DNA of 64,000 nucleotides from Elysia crispata (Eukaryota > Mollusca > Gastropoda > Plakobranchidae): the NCBI GenBank assembly GCA_033675545.1, contig JAWDGP010004033.1, positions 1-64,000 on the forward strand, in the 5' to 3' direction. Positions within the stretch are counted from its first letter, which is position 1, and the number at the start of each line of letters is the position of its first letter. The translations under genes were made by a program, and so were the position numbers. This document shows positions 13,601 through 25,796 of this stretch, one piece after another. A model generated the notes under the pieces. It ran no database searches. It saw only the letters and a list, made by a program, of their open reading frames with translations, and had not been told where the DNA came from.

Positions 13601-16600
13601 GAGAGAGAGAGGAAAATAGCATCATTTGGTTTCACAAAAACTCCACCTGCAAGAGATGACATAGACACTTTACATGTGAGGACTATATTACGCTTAATAA
13701 AAAAAAGTTTTGAAAACGCACGTCTGTAAAATCAAACAAAGATAATTTGTCTCAAAAAGCTCTGTTCTGCAACAATAATGTTAAAGGCATGAGGTTGAGT
13801 ATGTGTTGACAGAAAGACATAAGTGGATACATAAAACTCAAATATAAAGTGTAAAAGCAATTACATTTTCTTTAAGACAAAAGACTTGTCTCTTATAAGG
13901 ATGCATACTAAGTATCAGTATATAAATAGATTTTAATGACACTGGAAATTCTTGTTTTCAGCTTGCCTCAGTCATAACATAACAAGTTACCTAAGACTAT
14001 GTCCGAGGTCTTGAAGGTAGACTCCATAAGCTTTCGAAATTTCATGAGTGATATCAGACAGCAGAGGATAATCAATCTTGCCCAAACCACCTTGATTTCT
14101 TGGCAGTTTAGTCCTGAAACAAAGTGCACATTTGTAAACTCAGGGCTAAACAGAAAAAATTATTAAAAAAAAAATGGACACGACTGCCAAAGGCAGAATC
14201 CGTTCCTAAGGAGAGAAGGTTGGGGAATAGATAGTGACATGCTCTACTGAAAATTTTATTTCAATATAGGGTGCAAATAAGCCATCAGGATGCATTCTTT
14301 TTTCTTTTTAATCCTCTTTTTTTTGTTAACAAAAACTGCTTTTCAAAATAGGCTGAAATCTGATTCATCATTAAAACCAGATAGAGAGTTAGGTTTTTCC
14401 AGGAAAGTAAAGAAAAAAGAAAGAAACTCATTAAAAGGATGGACATGAGACTTAAAAAGAGAGCACTTCAACGCGAAGGACAAAGAATTACAGCCTTTCT
14501 TCCATTGTAGACAAACACAAGTTAGTTAAATTTCTCAACTATTGACTTATCTGGGGTTATAAAGAACAATTACAGTACTTGACAATTTCATGATTACAAA
14601 AAAAAAAAAAAAAGATGAAAAAGATAAGTCTCATACTTTATTCCCACCCAAACCCCTTTTTTTCTACCTCACACATTTTTTTCTGAAAATCCATCATTGT
14701 GGAGTAATTTTGTGAGAAAATCTGGTTTCTGGGTATTTTCATAAACAATATTACTTAAACATACCACAAGATGCAATGAAATATTAGCTTCGTAACATAA
14801 TACACAGGTGTCTGATATTTTACAATAGAAGACACCATAAATTTTTTAGGACTGTTGAGAGACTTAGATATTTCATAACCTAAAATCTTTGGACATTATA
14901 TTTAAAAAAAAAATAGGAGAATTCAATGCTTTTAAAAACCCAAGCAGAAAATATTATTTTACCAACCATGCCAGGTGGGTGAATTGTGAGTCCACAGAAC
15001 AGCCGACTACAGCGGCATTGATTTTCTTAAATTCAGCAATTCTGTCACTGAAGGCGATGATTTCAGTTGGGCAGACAAAAGTACTGAGGAAAAGAAATAA
15101 AAAAAATTTCCAAGCCAAATTAAAGCTCAAAGGTTAATATAAATTGAAGGAATGATTATCTTTGTTGCGCTCTACATATTATGACATAAGATTACCAAAT
15201 AAAGAAGAAGAAACGAGAATCTAAATATCTTAAATCACTGATGAATTCTATTTCTATCCCTAGATTATTTACAGAAGCAATAATTTTAAAACAAAACTAC
15301 AGTGGATCGGACCCCACTTAACTTCAACTTGGATAAGACAATTTTATTTATTTAAACTCTTGAAATAGCTCCTATGAACATGAAGTAAATCATTTTCTCT
15401 TCTGATAACTCTAAGGCTGAAATCTCTTGAAAACTTTGATTTTTGGGGAAATACACTTTGCCCTGAAGTGGATGTTTTCATTGCCAAATGCCTTTATAGT
15501 TATGTCATTGATATAATTTATTGTGAAAAGGGGAAAAAGGTGGGGCATAACATCTACAAGTGCTCCTGTGGGAAGGGATGGCTATGAACTTGGTAACTTA
15601 TTTCTATCCCAAATTGACTTACAAATCAAGTGGGTAGAAAAAGAAGACAAGGTATTTTCCTTTGAAGTCTGACAATTTGATGTCTCGAAATTCTCCATTG
15701 ACCACAGCAGTACCATTCCAATCAGGTGCAGGTTTGGAAACTGCAAAACAATAAAAGGAATTAGGTGAAAAAAATTAATAAACGATACACATAAAACATT
15801 CTTTTAAATTATCTAATACCTAGGGAGGCTACTTCTGCTAACTACATTTATAGTTCCTAGTGTAAGGAACGTCATTTCACTAAGATTCATACCAAACTAT
15901 TGATCTTTTGAAATGTGCCCAATAATGAGCAAACAGAAGCAGGAAGAAGACATCCACTACAGAAGCATTATTGAGGAATAATCTTTTTCTCATATTTTAT
16001 GATTTGAGCAATCCATTTTAACTTATATTAGATAGTTTCTGCACTTGAGTATTGCTAAAAAGATTGCATGTGTATTTTAAATGGTTCAGATCAGTGCCAA
16101 CGCTATCACTTGATGTAATATAAAAAACAGAAAGCTCACTCACACTCTTGTGCATGAGATTTTGATTATGCCTAAAAAGGAGCACTTCTCTTGTTTTTCT
16201 AGTTATCACATCCACTAATTTGATAAGAATACATCTATGTTCATATCACTTTTATGTTCATAGTGAAAGGGGCATTGTATTCATGAATGCCATACACTTA
16301 GGATCTACAAAAACTTAAAGCCAAGTAAAGATCAGAGGAGACAATTGTTCATACAAGATAACCCACGTGTTCAGCTATACAATGTGCGTACACCTCAATG
16401 CTAGAGACACACAGTGGACATAAATGGTTTAAGCATAGCTCCCAACTATTGGAAAGGTAAATACAGATTTTTTGTGCCACAAATAAATTTATTTTCTGCA
16501 AACAAAGTAGATGATGTAACCTATTAAGTACAGTTATCAATATTGACTTAAACACAAGCTTACATCACTTTTAAAAGCTTAAGCTGCTTCTTATTAGTTA

Positions 16601-19600
16601 TTGTAAACTTTAGATAGGTCTTTAAGAGACGTTAAAAACTTTGCTAGGCCAAGTTAATGGCTGGGCTAATTGGACAGGATTGACAAAAATGGCTGCAAAC
16701 AATGAGCGGCCAAACAAGCATGTATTAGCAACAGACTGTTAAATCATAATTTTAGTGCCAATACGGTCAGATGTACTCCGGAGCCTAAATACGTACTAAA
16801 TACTTATTATAGGTACTGGTTGGCAGCTATGTTACAGGCGCCAAGAGAATCAGATGGTATTTGGCATCATACTGTAGTAGCATTTACAAATCAATATTAT
16901 CTTATTTGTATTTGTGTCACATTTAGACAATAAGACTTTAAAAAATAAAATAGCTAGTATTTATCGATTCAACATTGTTAAAATTTCAAAAAAGTCACCT
17001 TATCCACTTTCTTTAAGCTGTGAATTATTAAAAAAAATGAAGAAAAAAAAACAAAAAAGAAACAAATAAATAAATAACAATAGGCATTGAAAAAAGAAGT
17101 TCACTGATTACGAAAGATGTTATTTTCCATCCTTATTTTAGAGAAGGAATTATTCACTATAGAAAAAGGGGCAGATTGAGTTAAAGCTGTCTAAGATTGT
17201 ATGAGAATAATATTCTCCATAAAATAAATATTAAAGTAGAGGGAAGCAAAAAAAAAAATCAGGAGAAAATAATAAGAAGCAGAATTTAAATTCTAACTGT
17301 TTGATCATAGAAACAATATTATATGAAAAAAAAAGCAAATATGTGACAACATTCTCCTTTAAATATTGCATAAAATAAAATTATATTATACGATATTACA
17401 TGAGAAATTGCACTGGAAAATTGGCAGTGCAGAAAAATTTTGTTTTACAACTTTTATTTGAGTAAACAAGCAATGGAAAAAATTCATTGGTTGAGACATA
17501 TGAGTAATGAAACAAATCGCCTTGGGATTGTTGCTATCAAGAAAGCTTAAGGCTGACGCTCTATTGATTTGCTCTTGGTTTCAGATAGCCTGATATACAC
17601 AACCCATTGGTAGCTAAACTGGTGACAGCTGTTCATAGACATAGTTACCTCTCTTGCATAAAATTAGTTTCAAATAACAAGGAAAGTAATAGAAGTAGGG
17701 AACCAGCTGTTTATCTTAATACTGCTATTCAGTTGTAATAGCCATTTTCATTATGTAAGAAGGAATTACTGGGATCGTGAAAAGTATGCAACTAATATTT
17801 AATGACTTGATACTGAGTTTAAAATGCATGGCAACTACTTTGCTATTGCTAAGTAAGGCTGGTCAGATTGATACAGTTCTCTGTTGGAACATCATTTGAA
17901 TTTATGGAGAAATATGCATCTCTTACAGTTAAGACAGATTAAAAAAACTTTCATTTCTTCTACTAATAGTGAAAAATATTCCCTTTTGAGTTATCCATAT
18001 GAAGAAAAAATATCTCAAGCTATTGATTATTAGTAAAAACAATGGTAAAGGTCATAATGATTTACTAAAAAAAAAATGGTTGTTTTGTAACTTCTGAAAT
18101 AAAAATGTTAATTTTTTTTTTAAATATTAATGCATAAAAGGACACTGAATTAAATCAGCATTCATTCTTTTCTTTTTATCTTACAATAAGAGATGGATAA
18201 ATGCCTAAAGCAAGTTAGATCAAGTAAAAAAACCTCTCCAGCAGGCCTTTTAACTTTCTTTACATCTTAGTTTTACTGAATAAATTTAATAAATTAAGCA
18301 GGTTCAGACACAAACAGGAGAGGTAAAAAAAATTCTCAAATAATCTGCACTTACTCACAAGTCTTGTTGTACTTGTTGGGACTTAAAAAAAAACAAAAAC
18401 GTAAAAACTATCATGGATATGTTGTATGAATATATACAAATAAAAAAAACAAACAAATGTTCCTTGCCACGGTAGCTGTAGAAAAGGACATAGATCGAAT
18501 ATTTTCAAAAAATGTCACAGTACTGTTATTTTAAGTCATTATACAATTCATTGGGTAAATTTTTTACCTCCAGTTGAATTTCTAGTGAATGATTTTCGCT
18601 GCTTGTAATAAGATAGTTGTAAAACTGACTAGTCTAAACTGCTTCACTAAGACTTCTTGTTCTAGAAGGCCTTTGCCTCACAACCAACTAAAACGAGGCA
18701 GACGTCAGAAACTTGAAATAAAAATGCATCTTTTTTACATACGCTAAAAAAGCCTTCCCAGTACTGCACATTAACCAGATACTATTTCTGAAATTCAGCT
18801 TGTTGAAAAGGGTATTTTTGCCTTTCAAATGCCAACAACAAGGATACTAAGTTCAGCTTTTCATTTTTTTATCAGATGATTCTTTGAATGCTTGGTTATA
18901 CACTTCTTAAAAATGACAAACGAAACATAAAAGGTCTTAATATAGTCTTCATTTATGATAATCCTAACTTTGATCCAATTTATGGATTCTATGTATGCAC
19001 ACGATAATGTCAATAGAAATTGCTACCGTCTGGTTATTTTGTGAGAAACAGAAAGCGAAAGAAATCACCGCTGCATAGGAGTTTGGAACAACAATTCATA
19101 AGAATTGAATTAAGAAAGCTGCAAAACATAGCACTATGAATGCTCCTTGCAGAATAAATGCAGCACTCGAAGGTTTTCCTTAGACAAAAAAAAATCTAAA
19201 AAAAATAGAGCAAAAGAACATTGGCTAGGAATTGCATTGAGAAAAAGTTATATTTGGTGTGCAGTAATGTGAGATTACAACATACTACCCAATGGCTAGA
19301 GTAAAATGCAAACAGCTGACAAAGAGCCTATCATTGATGAAATGAAGAGCATTATTATGATGAATAGGATCTTAAGTTTACTCTTCAGAAACTATTATCA
19401 CTTGTGTTTTCAATGAATATTAAATATTATCTCTCTCCTCTGTCTATCATATTTTTGAAAGACTAATAATTTTCTGCCTTGATTTCTAGTGGTTATGGGA
19501 TGACAGTTCTTTCATAGGTGATTTCAGAGCTCCTTTTCAAAGTCAATTCTGCCATCAATGTTTCATAGGATCTTGTTTAGTATCTAGAAAAGGTGTCATC

Positions 19601-20791
19601 AGCTAAGACAGGGGTGAACGGCTCAGCTTTAAGATATATTTTGAGCCTTACTAATTTCTCTAATAAGTATAGATCAGACAATGACAAAAGATTTTGTCAC
19701 AGTGGAATTTCCACATTTTTCCTGCTAAAATATTGAAAAGACAGTAAGAATTAGCTAGTTTCAGTTTTGTTTTGTGATCAGTGATGCAGAAAAAAACTTC
19801 ATTCGACAGAGTGATGTGGGAAAAAAAGTACATGTAAAAATGCTACTTTTTCCCAAACAAAGCTGTGAGTGAATCATAAGTTATGATTTATTTTCTAGTA
19901 CTTCTAGAGTATTTGACTTAAGTCGAAAAATTTTAGAAGGAAAAACACAAAACAAATATCTATTTCCCTTGATAAAACTGCATGATTCTTATACATTACA
20001 CATCACAAACATTTTGTCACAGTTAGAACATATGATGAGCGATACAGAGGTTGTGGGCCTTTGGGACTCTTTTCTGAAGACTTGTCCCTGCATACGCAGC
20101 CATTAAATCACTCATATTTGACAAATATTGTGGACTGTGCAGTGACTGCAATAGGAAAAAAATGAGGAAAAATTTCTTGATTAAAGCATTTTATGTTTAG
20201 TAGCTGATGTTAATCCTATAAAATTTGATGAGACCTTGGCCTGCTACTACTAGAATTTTTATTATATCTTGGCCATTTAGAAAGCTGTTTTCACCTTTAG
20301 CCAAGGCTTATCTCACATATATTTCATTTAAGGCCCATTTCCAAATCATGTTATCGATCTCATCAAGTTCTTTGCTCACTGACAAGAGAAAGAGAGCTCT
20401 AGAGCTGTGCTGCTCCTTGCCCTTCAAGACGTATAGATAAAAGTCCCTGCACAGTCCACAATATTTGTAAAAATAGGCTTGAAATTTAAAGTAGTTAAAT
20501 TGTTAACTGTGGATAGCAATACCATTCATTTAATTTGGAAAGGGCTTCCATAGGTCTCTTAAAATACCGCTCGATTAAAAATACAATAACAAACTGTACA
20601 TCTTACTATTCATTTTTCATCTTCTAAAAGCAGGATCAGAAAAAAAAAAAGAAAAAAAACCAGGGTGAAAGCTAAGGTAAAAGCACATAAAAGAAGAAAA
20701 ATCAAATTCAAATACAGAAAAATCAAAAACATATGGCTGGCTTTTTTACAGTACTTAGACCAACAATATGATAATAGTAGTAGTAGTAATT

Positions 20792-20836
<45 letters not shown>

Positions 20837-22194
20837 GGTAAAAAATGACAATAATATTATTATCAACAAAAATAATATTAAGAAGAAAAGACTTTCGGAT
20901 AGGTATGGTACAGTGATCATACCAAATAGGGCTTTGTTGATTTAATTATTTGCCATAATTATACAAATTATAAAGCCCCAAGTAAGTGTAAATCATTTTC
21001 TAACAATGAATTACCAATAATAAAAAAAAGTGCAGCATCACATCTTAATTATACTAAACAAACAAATCTAATCAGGAGTCCTACCAATAATAATAATTAC
21101 GGAGCTAGACGATACATGAGGACTATCTAATTGAGTATTTCTCGACCACCTAGGCACATCAAATTTGGCAAAAGGTTGTAAGTTGTCCTTAAGACATGAA
21201 CAAAAGTTGTTTTTTTTTTTACATGTATAGACATTTATCAGATTCACAAAAATAGTAATGTGGCCAATTAAAATACTTTTCAAGAGACAAAATTAAGTAA
21301 TTTTTTTAACCTCCATACTAGTTTTCAATAAACACAGCCTGAGCAAATTCACAGTTCATCCTGTTTCATTATACGGTGTAAATAATTTTTATTCTTTTAT
21401 AAGAAAAAAGTTTCAAAGTTATAACTAGAGAGATGAGCCAACCCAGTTTCAACAAATCATTTTAATCATTCAACCAATAGTTATAAATTCTGAGGCTTCT
21501 TTTAAGGCAATTTAAAAAGTTTTTGTGTGACAAGGCTGTATTTTTTTTCACACTAAATTCCTTTAAATCCATTTCCAAAAACATAATTCATAAATAATTA
21601 ATCATATATATCTCTTTAAACATGAAATAAAATGTGCAATCATACACGTTAAGATTCTATCTAGACTCTACGTCCATGTAATATATGCAAACGGGAATTT
21701 ATCTAGAATGTTGGAATTCCGCCTTTCCTATTGGAATGACCCATTTAGCGTTTCAATTATAAAATAATCAAGACCACTAGAAAAGTTGAACAACGACAGT
21801 ATATTGCTGTCCATTTTGACGGAATGAATGGGCGTATCTAGTCTAGTAGTAGGCCTACTAGAAAATCTCAACAATAATGCATCAATAAAATAATAATCCC
21901 TTTAGATCTAGACCATCTGAGTCAAGACTAGATTAGATCTACGTGGTCTCAAAAACAGCTTATCAAGCTAGACTCTACCTGACATTTACAATGATGTTCC
22001 CTCAATAAAGTGTAATCTATCGGCATCAACTTACTGACAGCCTGGCTCCACTGTATTGTATGTCCACTTGTACGTCTTGTTTCTTGGGGATACACTTGGC
22101 CACCGGCGAAAGAATGGCAAGAATCATCGTCTACCCTTTGAGCATGTATGATACAGATGCTCATTATTAGTCCAACAGCGGTCAATTTCTCCAT
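10546..22194 (-). CDS. prdx4: Peroxiredoxin-4 (secretory-pathway typical 2-Cys peroxiredoxin), complete
   Basis: Six coding exons (22035-22194, 15623-15740, 14967-15083, 13991-14113, 13420-13585, 10546-10605) join in phase to 247 aa plus TAG. The enzyme reduces H2O2 and peroxides through a peroxidatic cysteine in FVCPTE (C97) and a resolving cysteine in GEVCPAGW (C218). The N-terminus is a hydrophobic signal peptide ([19 protein letters not shown]). It is followed by a PRDX4-specific extension with an extra cysteine (C26) and GGQVYP, which separates it from cytosolic PRDX1/2. GGLG (140-143) and the C-terminal YF (239-240), linked to sensitivity to hyperoxidation, are both present. In animals PRDX4 works in the ER lumen and can be secreted, coupling peroxide to disulfide formation. 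The start is the only ATG that opens the signal peptide; the frame upstream has only TTG codons. Intron 1 is 6.3 kb. Gene and family call are near certain. Confidence 0.96.
10606..13419. other. prdx4 intron 5
   Basis: Non-coding. AGATCT/TCTAGA-type motifs cluster around 12700-12910. No other element recognised. Confidence 0.7.
13420..13585 (-). CDS. prdx4: prdx4 coding exon 5 (resolving cysteine)
   Basis: Starts after a T-rich tract and TAG, and encodes [13 protein letters not shown] through [12 protein letters not shown]. Donor GTATGT, phase 0. Confidence 0.95.
13991..14113 (-). CDS. prdx4: prdx4 coding exon 4 (GGLG motif)
   Basis: Starts after TTTCAG and encodes [14 protein letters not shown] through LGHSL, ending AG before donor GTAACT. 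Confidence 0.95.
14967..15083 (-). CDS. prdx4: prdx4 coding exon 3 (peroxidatic cysteine)
   Basis: Starts after TTCCTCAG and encodes [11 protein letters not shown] through SQFTHLA. Donor is GTTGGT. A GTAAAA donor five bases downstream would break the frame to the next exon, so GTTGGT was chosen. Confidence 0.93.
15623..15740 (-). CDS. prdx4: prdx4 coding exon 2
   Basis: Starts after TTTTGCAG and encodes [13 protein letters not shown] through FFFYPLD. Donor GTAAGT, ending two bases into Phe93. Confidence 0.95.
20117..20471. repeat. About 355-bp segment bounded by 25-bp inverted repeats
   Basis: The left arm at 20117-20142 contains ACAAATATTGTGGACTGTGC. The right arm at 20447-20471 contains its reverse complement, with about one mismatch near the ends. 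The interior has no coding potential and no further symmetry that I can see. This could be a short non-autonomous DNA element or an isolated inverted repeat. No clear target-site duplication was seen. Confidence 0.55.
20787..20834. repeat. (ATA)n microsatellite
   Basis: ATA/AAT trinucleotide array inside prdx4 intron 1, preceded by a short TAG array. Confidence 0.9.
22035..22194 (-). CDS. prdx4: prdx4 coding exon 1
   Basis: 53 codons plus 1 nt: signal peptide and PRDX4-type extension. Donor GTAAGT. The split codon is A|TT (Ile54). Confidence 0.95.
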
Positions 22195-24427
22195 CTTAAG
22201 TTTCAACGTGGTAAACTGTTTCAACAGAGAGGCTTAAAACGTCTAGAGGCTAGGTAATACTAATAGATCTAGTGCGTGTCGCGGCTTTCGGCACAATAAC
22301 TTCTTGGTTCGGAAAGTCGTTTCGAGATCTAAGTTGAGTTTTTAGAAAAACTTACAATACGTAGCAATCCAAAATGAGTTTTTGTTTGGTTTCGACTGTT
22401 TTTAATTTTCAGAATATCTCCTTCATCTGTTTTCTTTTTTTTAATAATCTGTTCATATTTTATCGCTTAAATATCAGATTTATAGATAAAGCAATTCGGC
22501 ACCCTTTTTTACGAACCAATTATTCTCGTCTTAGCTCTGCCTTAGTTTATTTCCTTGACACCGAACCCAAACAGTATTGAATGGCGGAGGCCTCCTAGGT
22601 GTGCAAGTGTAGTGGCAACATGAAAATAATGGCATGCTTTCTCTTTTGTTTCAAGATTTCCTAAAGTAGTGAGATCATATTCTGAGACAGAATTCTTGAT
22701 GATCAATCAAAATTCTCTCTGGTAAGAAACTTTCCCCCTATAGCTGGAGATATATTCTATTTTCTCCAATCTAAATAGATCTAATGTAGATCTAGGACTA
22801 GATCATTGGATGTTGATCCGTTTTCTTCTAAGATCGAATTTAAAGTAGCCAAGTAACTAGCATTAAATAGGAAAAGGAGTCAAAATTCAGATTTTTTTTA
22901 TTTAAAGTCTAGCTCTAGGTCCAAGAAATTAGAGGCCATTTACTTTGCCTATGAATTACATTATTCTACTGATCAATTCAAGGCTTTCAAACTTCACCTA
23001 GGCTACATCTAGATTACCTCGATATTCTAGATTTAGATTTAGGTCTAAAAGTTAGGATCTAGATCTAGTCTAGATTACATTCTAGAGCCAAGTGCAGATT
23101 ACTGTATGATTATTACTATTTTCCGTGTCTCATTGTTCTCGTTTATTGTTGCTTTTCTAGTACTTAGATCTAGTTATGTTAGGAGACATTATGTTGATTT
23201 GCACAATTTATGGATAATGAATGTGCATAGCAAATATCCAGAAGAAGTTGCAGGACAGTAGCCTAAATCTTAAAATCCTATTTCTTTAGATCTAAATCTA
23301 ATTCATTGTATCCGTGAAATGGTTTTCGGAGAGAAATTAGTAGGCTGGGTATCCAATCTGGATAAGGATAGATTCTGACTGACAACTGTTTATTTCACAC
23401 AATTTTATAAAATTATAAATAAATAAATCTAGGGCCGAGAAACAATGTTAATAGATATCTGGTTTGAAACTGGATCCAGATCAGCATATTTATATCATTG
23501 AATGGGCAATTTAATTTTAGCGCATATCTAACATGTATATTTACTAAATTGAGCTACTTTGTTGTGATTTCATATGAATTTGAAAGGTACTTGTTTATTT
23601 AAAATAGGCCTGCAAATCAAGAAATAGAGGTTGGAAAAGGGTTATTGTTTTTTAATTGATATAATTATCAAAAAGCCTGCAAGTGCAGCATTTTTATAGA
23701 ATCTATTGCAATACTTAGAGTGTTTTGTTTTTTCTTTTTTTTTTTTTTTGCTTTTTTTAAAAAAATATAAATCAATGCCCAGGTTGACTCTAGATAAACA
23801 CTTTTACCTCATTGACATCAGAATAAATTTGGCTTCCAATCAGAATTAATTTTGGTTTCCATAGAGAGTTTGCATGGGATTTGCTACAACTGCCGATTTA
23901 TGTGACATTCATAATAGAAAATGCATAGTGTTATATATCAAAGTAAAGGTTATTGAACAGAGAATAAAAAAATATCCCATTCAAGTGTTTATATGTTGTA
24001 TTATCTCTTTGTAGGTTCAGGTCTTGATTTGGGCAACGCCCACCCATCCTCAGAATCAGATAGCTCGATCAAGATAGCTATAGATCTAGGTCTAGATTTT
24101 ATATCTAGATTGATCACTTTAATAGTCTATATCAATCTCATTTTTTTCATCTTCCAAAGTGGAAACAAATCTACAACTTCTTCAGCAATCAAAGGACTGG
24201 GAGATCTATTATTGACATTAGATCTAGAGTTAGGAGTTGTGGGTTCCAACACAAGATTTTTATATATTCATCTTTAAAACAACAAACTGTGGACTGTATT
24301 TGTTGAAATAACAGCCAATGTTTATAATATTGGACAGGTAGAACTCTCTACCAAAAGGAAAAACCAAATAATAAATGATGTACAAACATAAAATGATTTA
24401 TCACGATAGAAACGGTTCAACTCAAAA

Positions 24428-24487
24428 GCTGCGTGCACTGCGTAGCTCTGTGGTTTGAGCAAGACTGAGCTACGCAGGCTGCGCAGC
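24428..24487. repeat. Imperfect 21-bp hairpin with 18-nt loop
   Basis: Arms 24428-24448 and 24467-24487 pair at about 16 of 21 positions, including nine uninterrupted pairs next to the loop (GCGTAGCTC with GAGCTACGC). It is GC-rich against an AT-rich background. The size would allow a small-RNA hairpin, but nothing shows transcription. Confidence 0.55.
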
Positions 24488-25749
24488 TATGATTTCATTA
24501 AGTTAAGTGCTGTCTTTCAAGCTATTTTCAAATAATGGTAACCAAAATCTTAAAGCTATGTCATGCACTTTTTGATTTTATAAACAATCAAACAATAAGG
24601 ATCATATTGGAAGTGTATTTTTGCTTTGATGGAACCAGCATGAACAGTATTTTGCAGCCATTATTATCATTTTACAGTTATAGTACACTGTTTTTATATC
24701 TCAAAATTAAAAAAAAGATGGGTAAAGGCCTCATGTAAGAACATTCTTGATCTTCTGTTATAGTATTTCCTAATTATACCTATATTAATCTTTGAAAAAC
24801 TACCTTTCTTATGGCTTTTTGGAATAGAACGAAGACAACTTTATTTACATAAAATTTAGTGAGTTACCCCCCACAAAAAAAAAAAAATCAATTTTACAGG
24901 TATTAACTTCATGGGACGGTTTTGCACATTTAATTAGAAATAACATTTATTGCAAAAGAAAAATTTTATTATCAAATATTGTTTGTCCTTTTACCATAGT
25001 TGACACAAGCGTATATAAGCAGGCCTTAACAAATATTGATTTATAAAGTTTTAATATTAGCACATATCCTTGGTGTTGCAACATTCTATCAATTATTCAG
25101 AGATCACTCACAGGAGCATGTTGACTGTTCTCGATACAGTATTAATATTTTTTAATTTTGCTTCGTTCAAACATTATAAAAAAGAAAAAGAAAAAGAAAA
25201 TGGCAAAATTGTCATCTGAATTTTTATTACATCAATCTTACTCTCCCATCCAGAGGAGCGTCAATTCTTCTGTACTTTAATATTAGGAGTCCATTGTGGC
25301 TCCACTAAATTCATGCTACATCCCTTGCACCCTATGATAAAAATCTTTTTCATAGCCAAGAATCTGAATAATGAGAATTCATTATCTTTTTAGCTACAAG
25401 ACACGCAACTAAGTGTTAGAACAAAGCATTTACTTCATCGCCTTTGTCACTGACGATTTATTTTAAAGATGGAAAAATTTCTTTTGAAATTGATCTTTTA
25501 CATGGCTTTGTTTTAAAAAACAAGAACAAAACGAGTTCCTCTTCCATATAAAAGAAAAACATCGTTTACACATACATCTATCTTTTTCATTCGATCATCG
25601 AATTCTTTTTCTTCCATAAGTTCTTCTTTCTCTCTGTCTCACCCTTTCTTCCAGTTACTTGTTTTTAGTCTCCGTCTATGCTTCCCCTTTCTCTTTAAAT
25701 TCATCTTCTATCTCTACCTTATTTAAGGAGCTAATTGGGTACTCAAAAT

Positions 25750-25752
<3 letters not shown>

Positions 25753-25792
<40 letters not shown>
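25753..25792. repeat. (GA)n microsatellite
   Basis: GA dinucleotide array continuing into a short GT array. Confidence 0.9.

Positions 25793-25796
<4 letters not shown>

Larger units (their letters stand above)
13586..15622. other. prdx4 introns 2, 3 and 4 (between exons 2 and 5)
   Basis: The introns are 13586-13990, 14114-14966 and 15084-15622. I see nothing in them beyond A- and T-rich runs. Confidence 0.7.
15741..22034. other. prdx4 intron 1, 6.3 kb
   Basis: Non-coding. It holds an inverted repeat pair at 20117-20471, an ATA microsatellite at 20787-20834, and AGATCT-rich sequence near 21640-21945. Confidence 0.7.
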
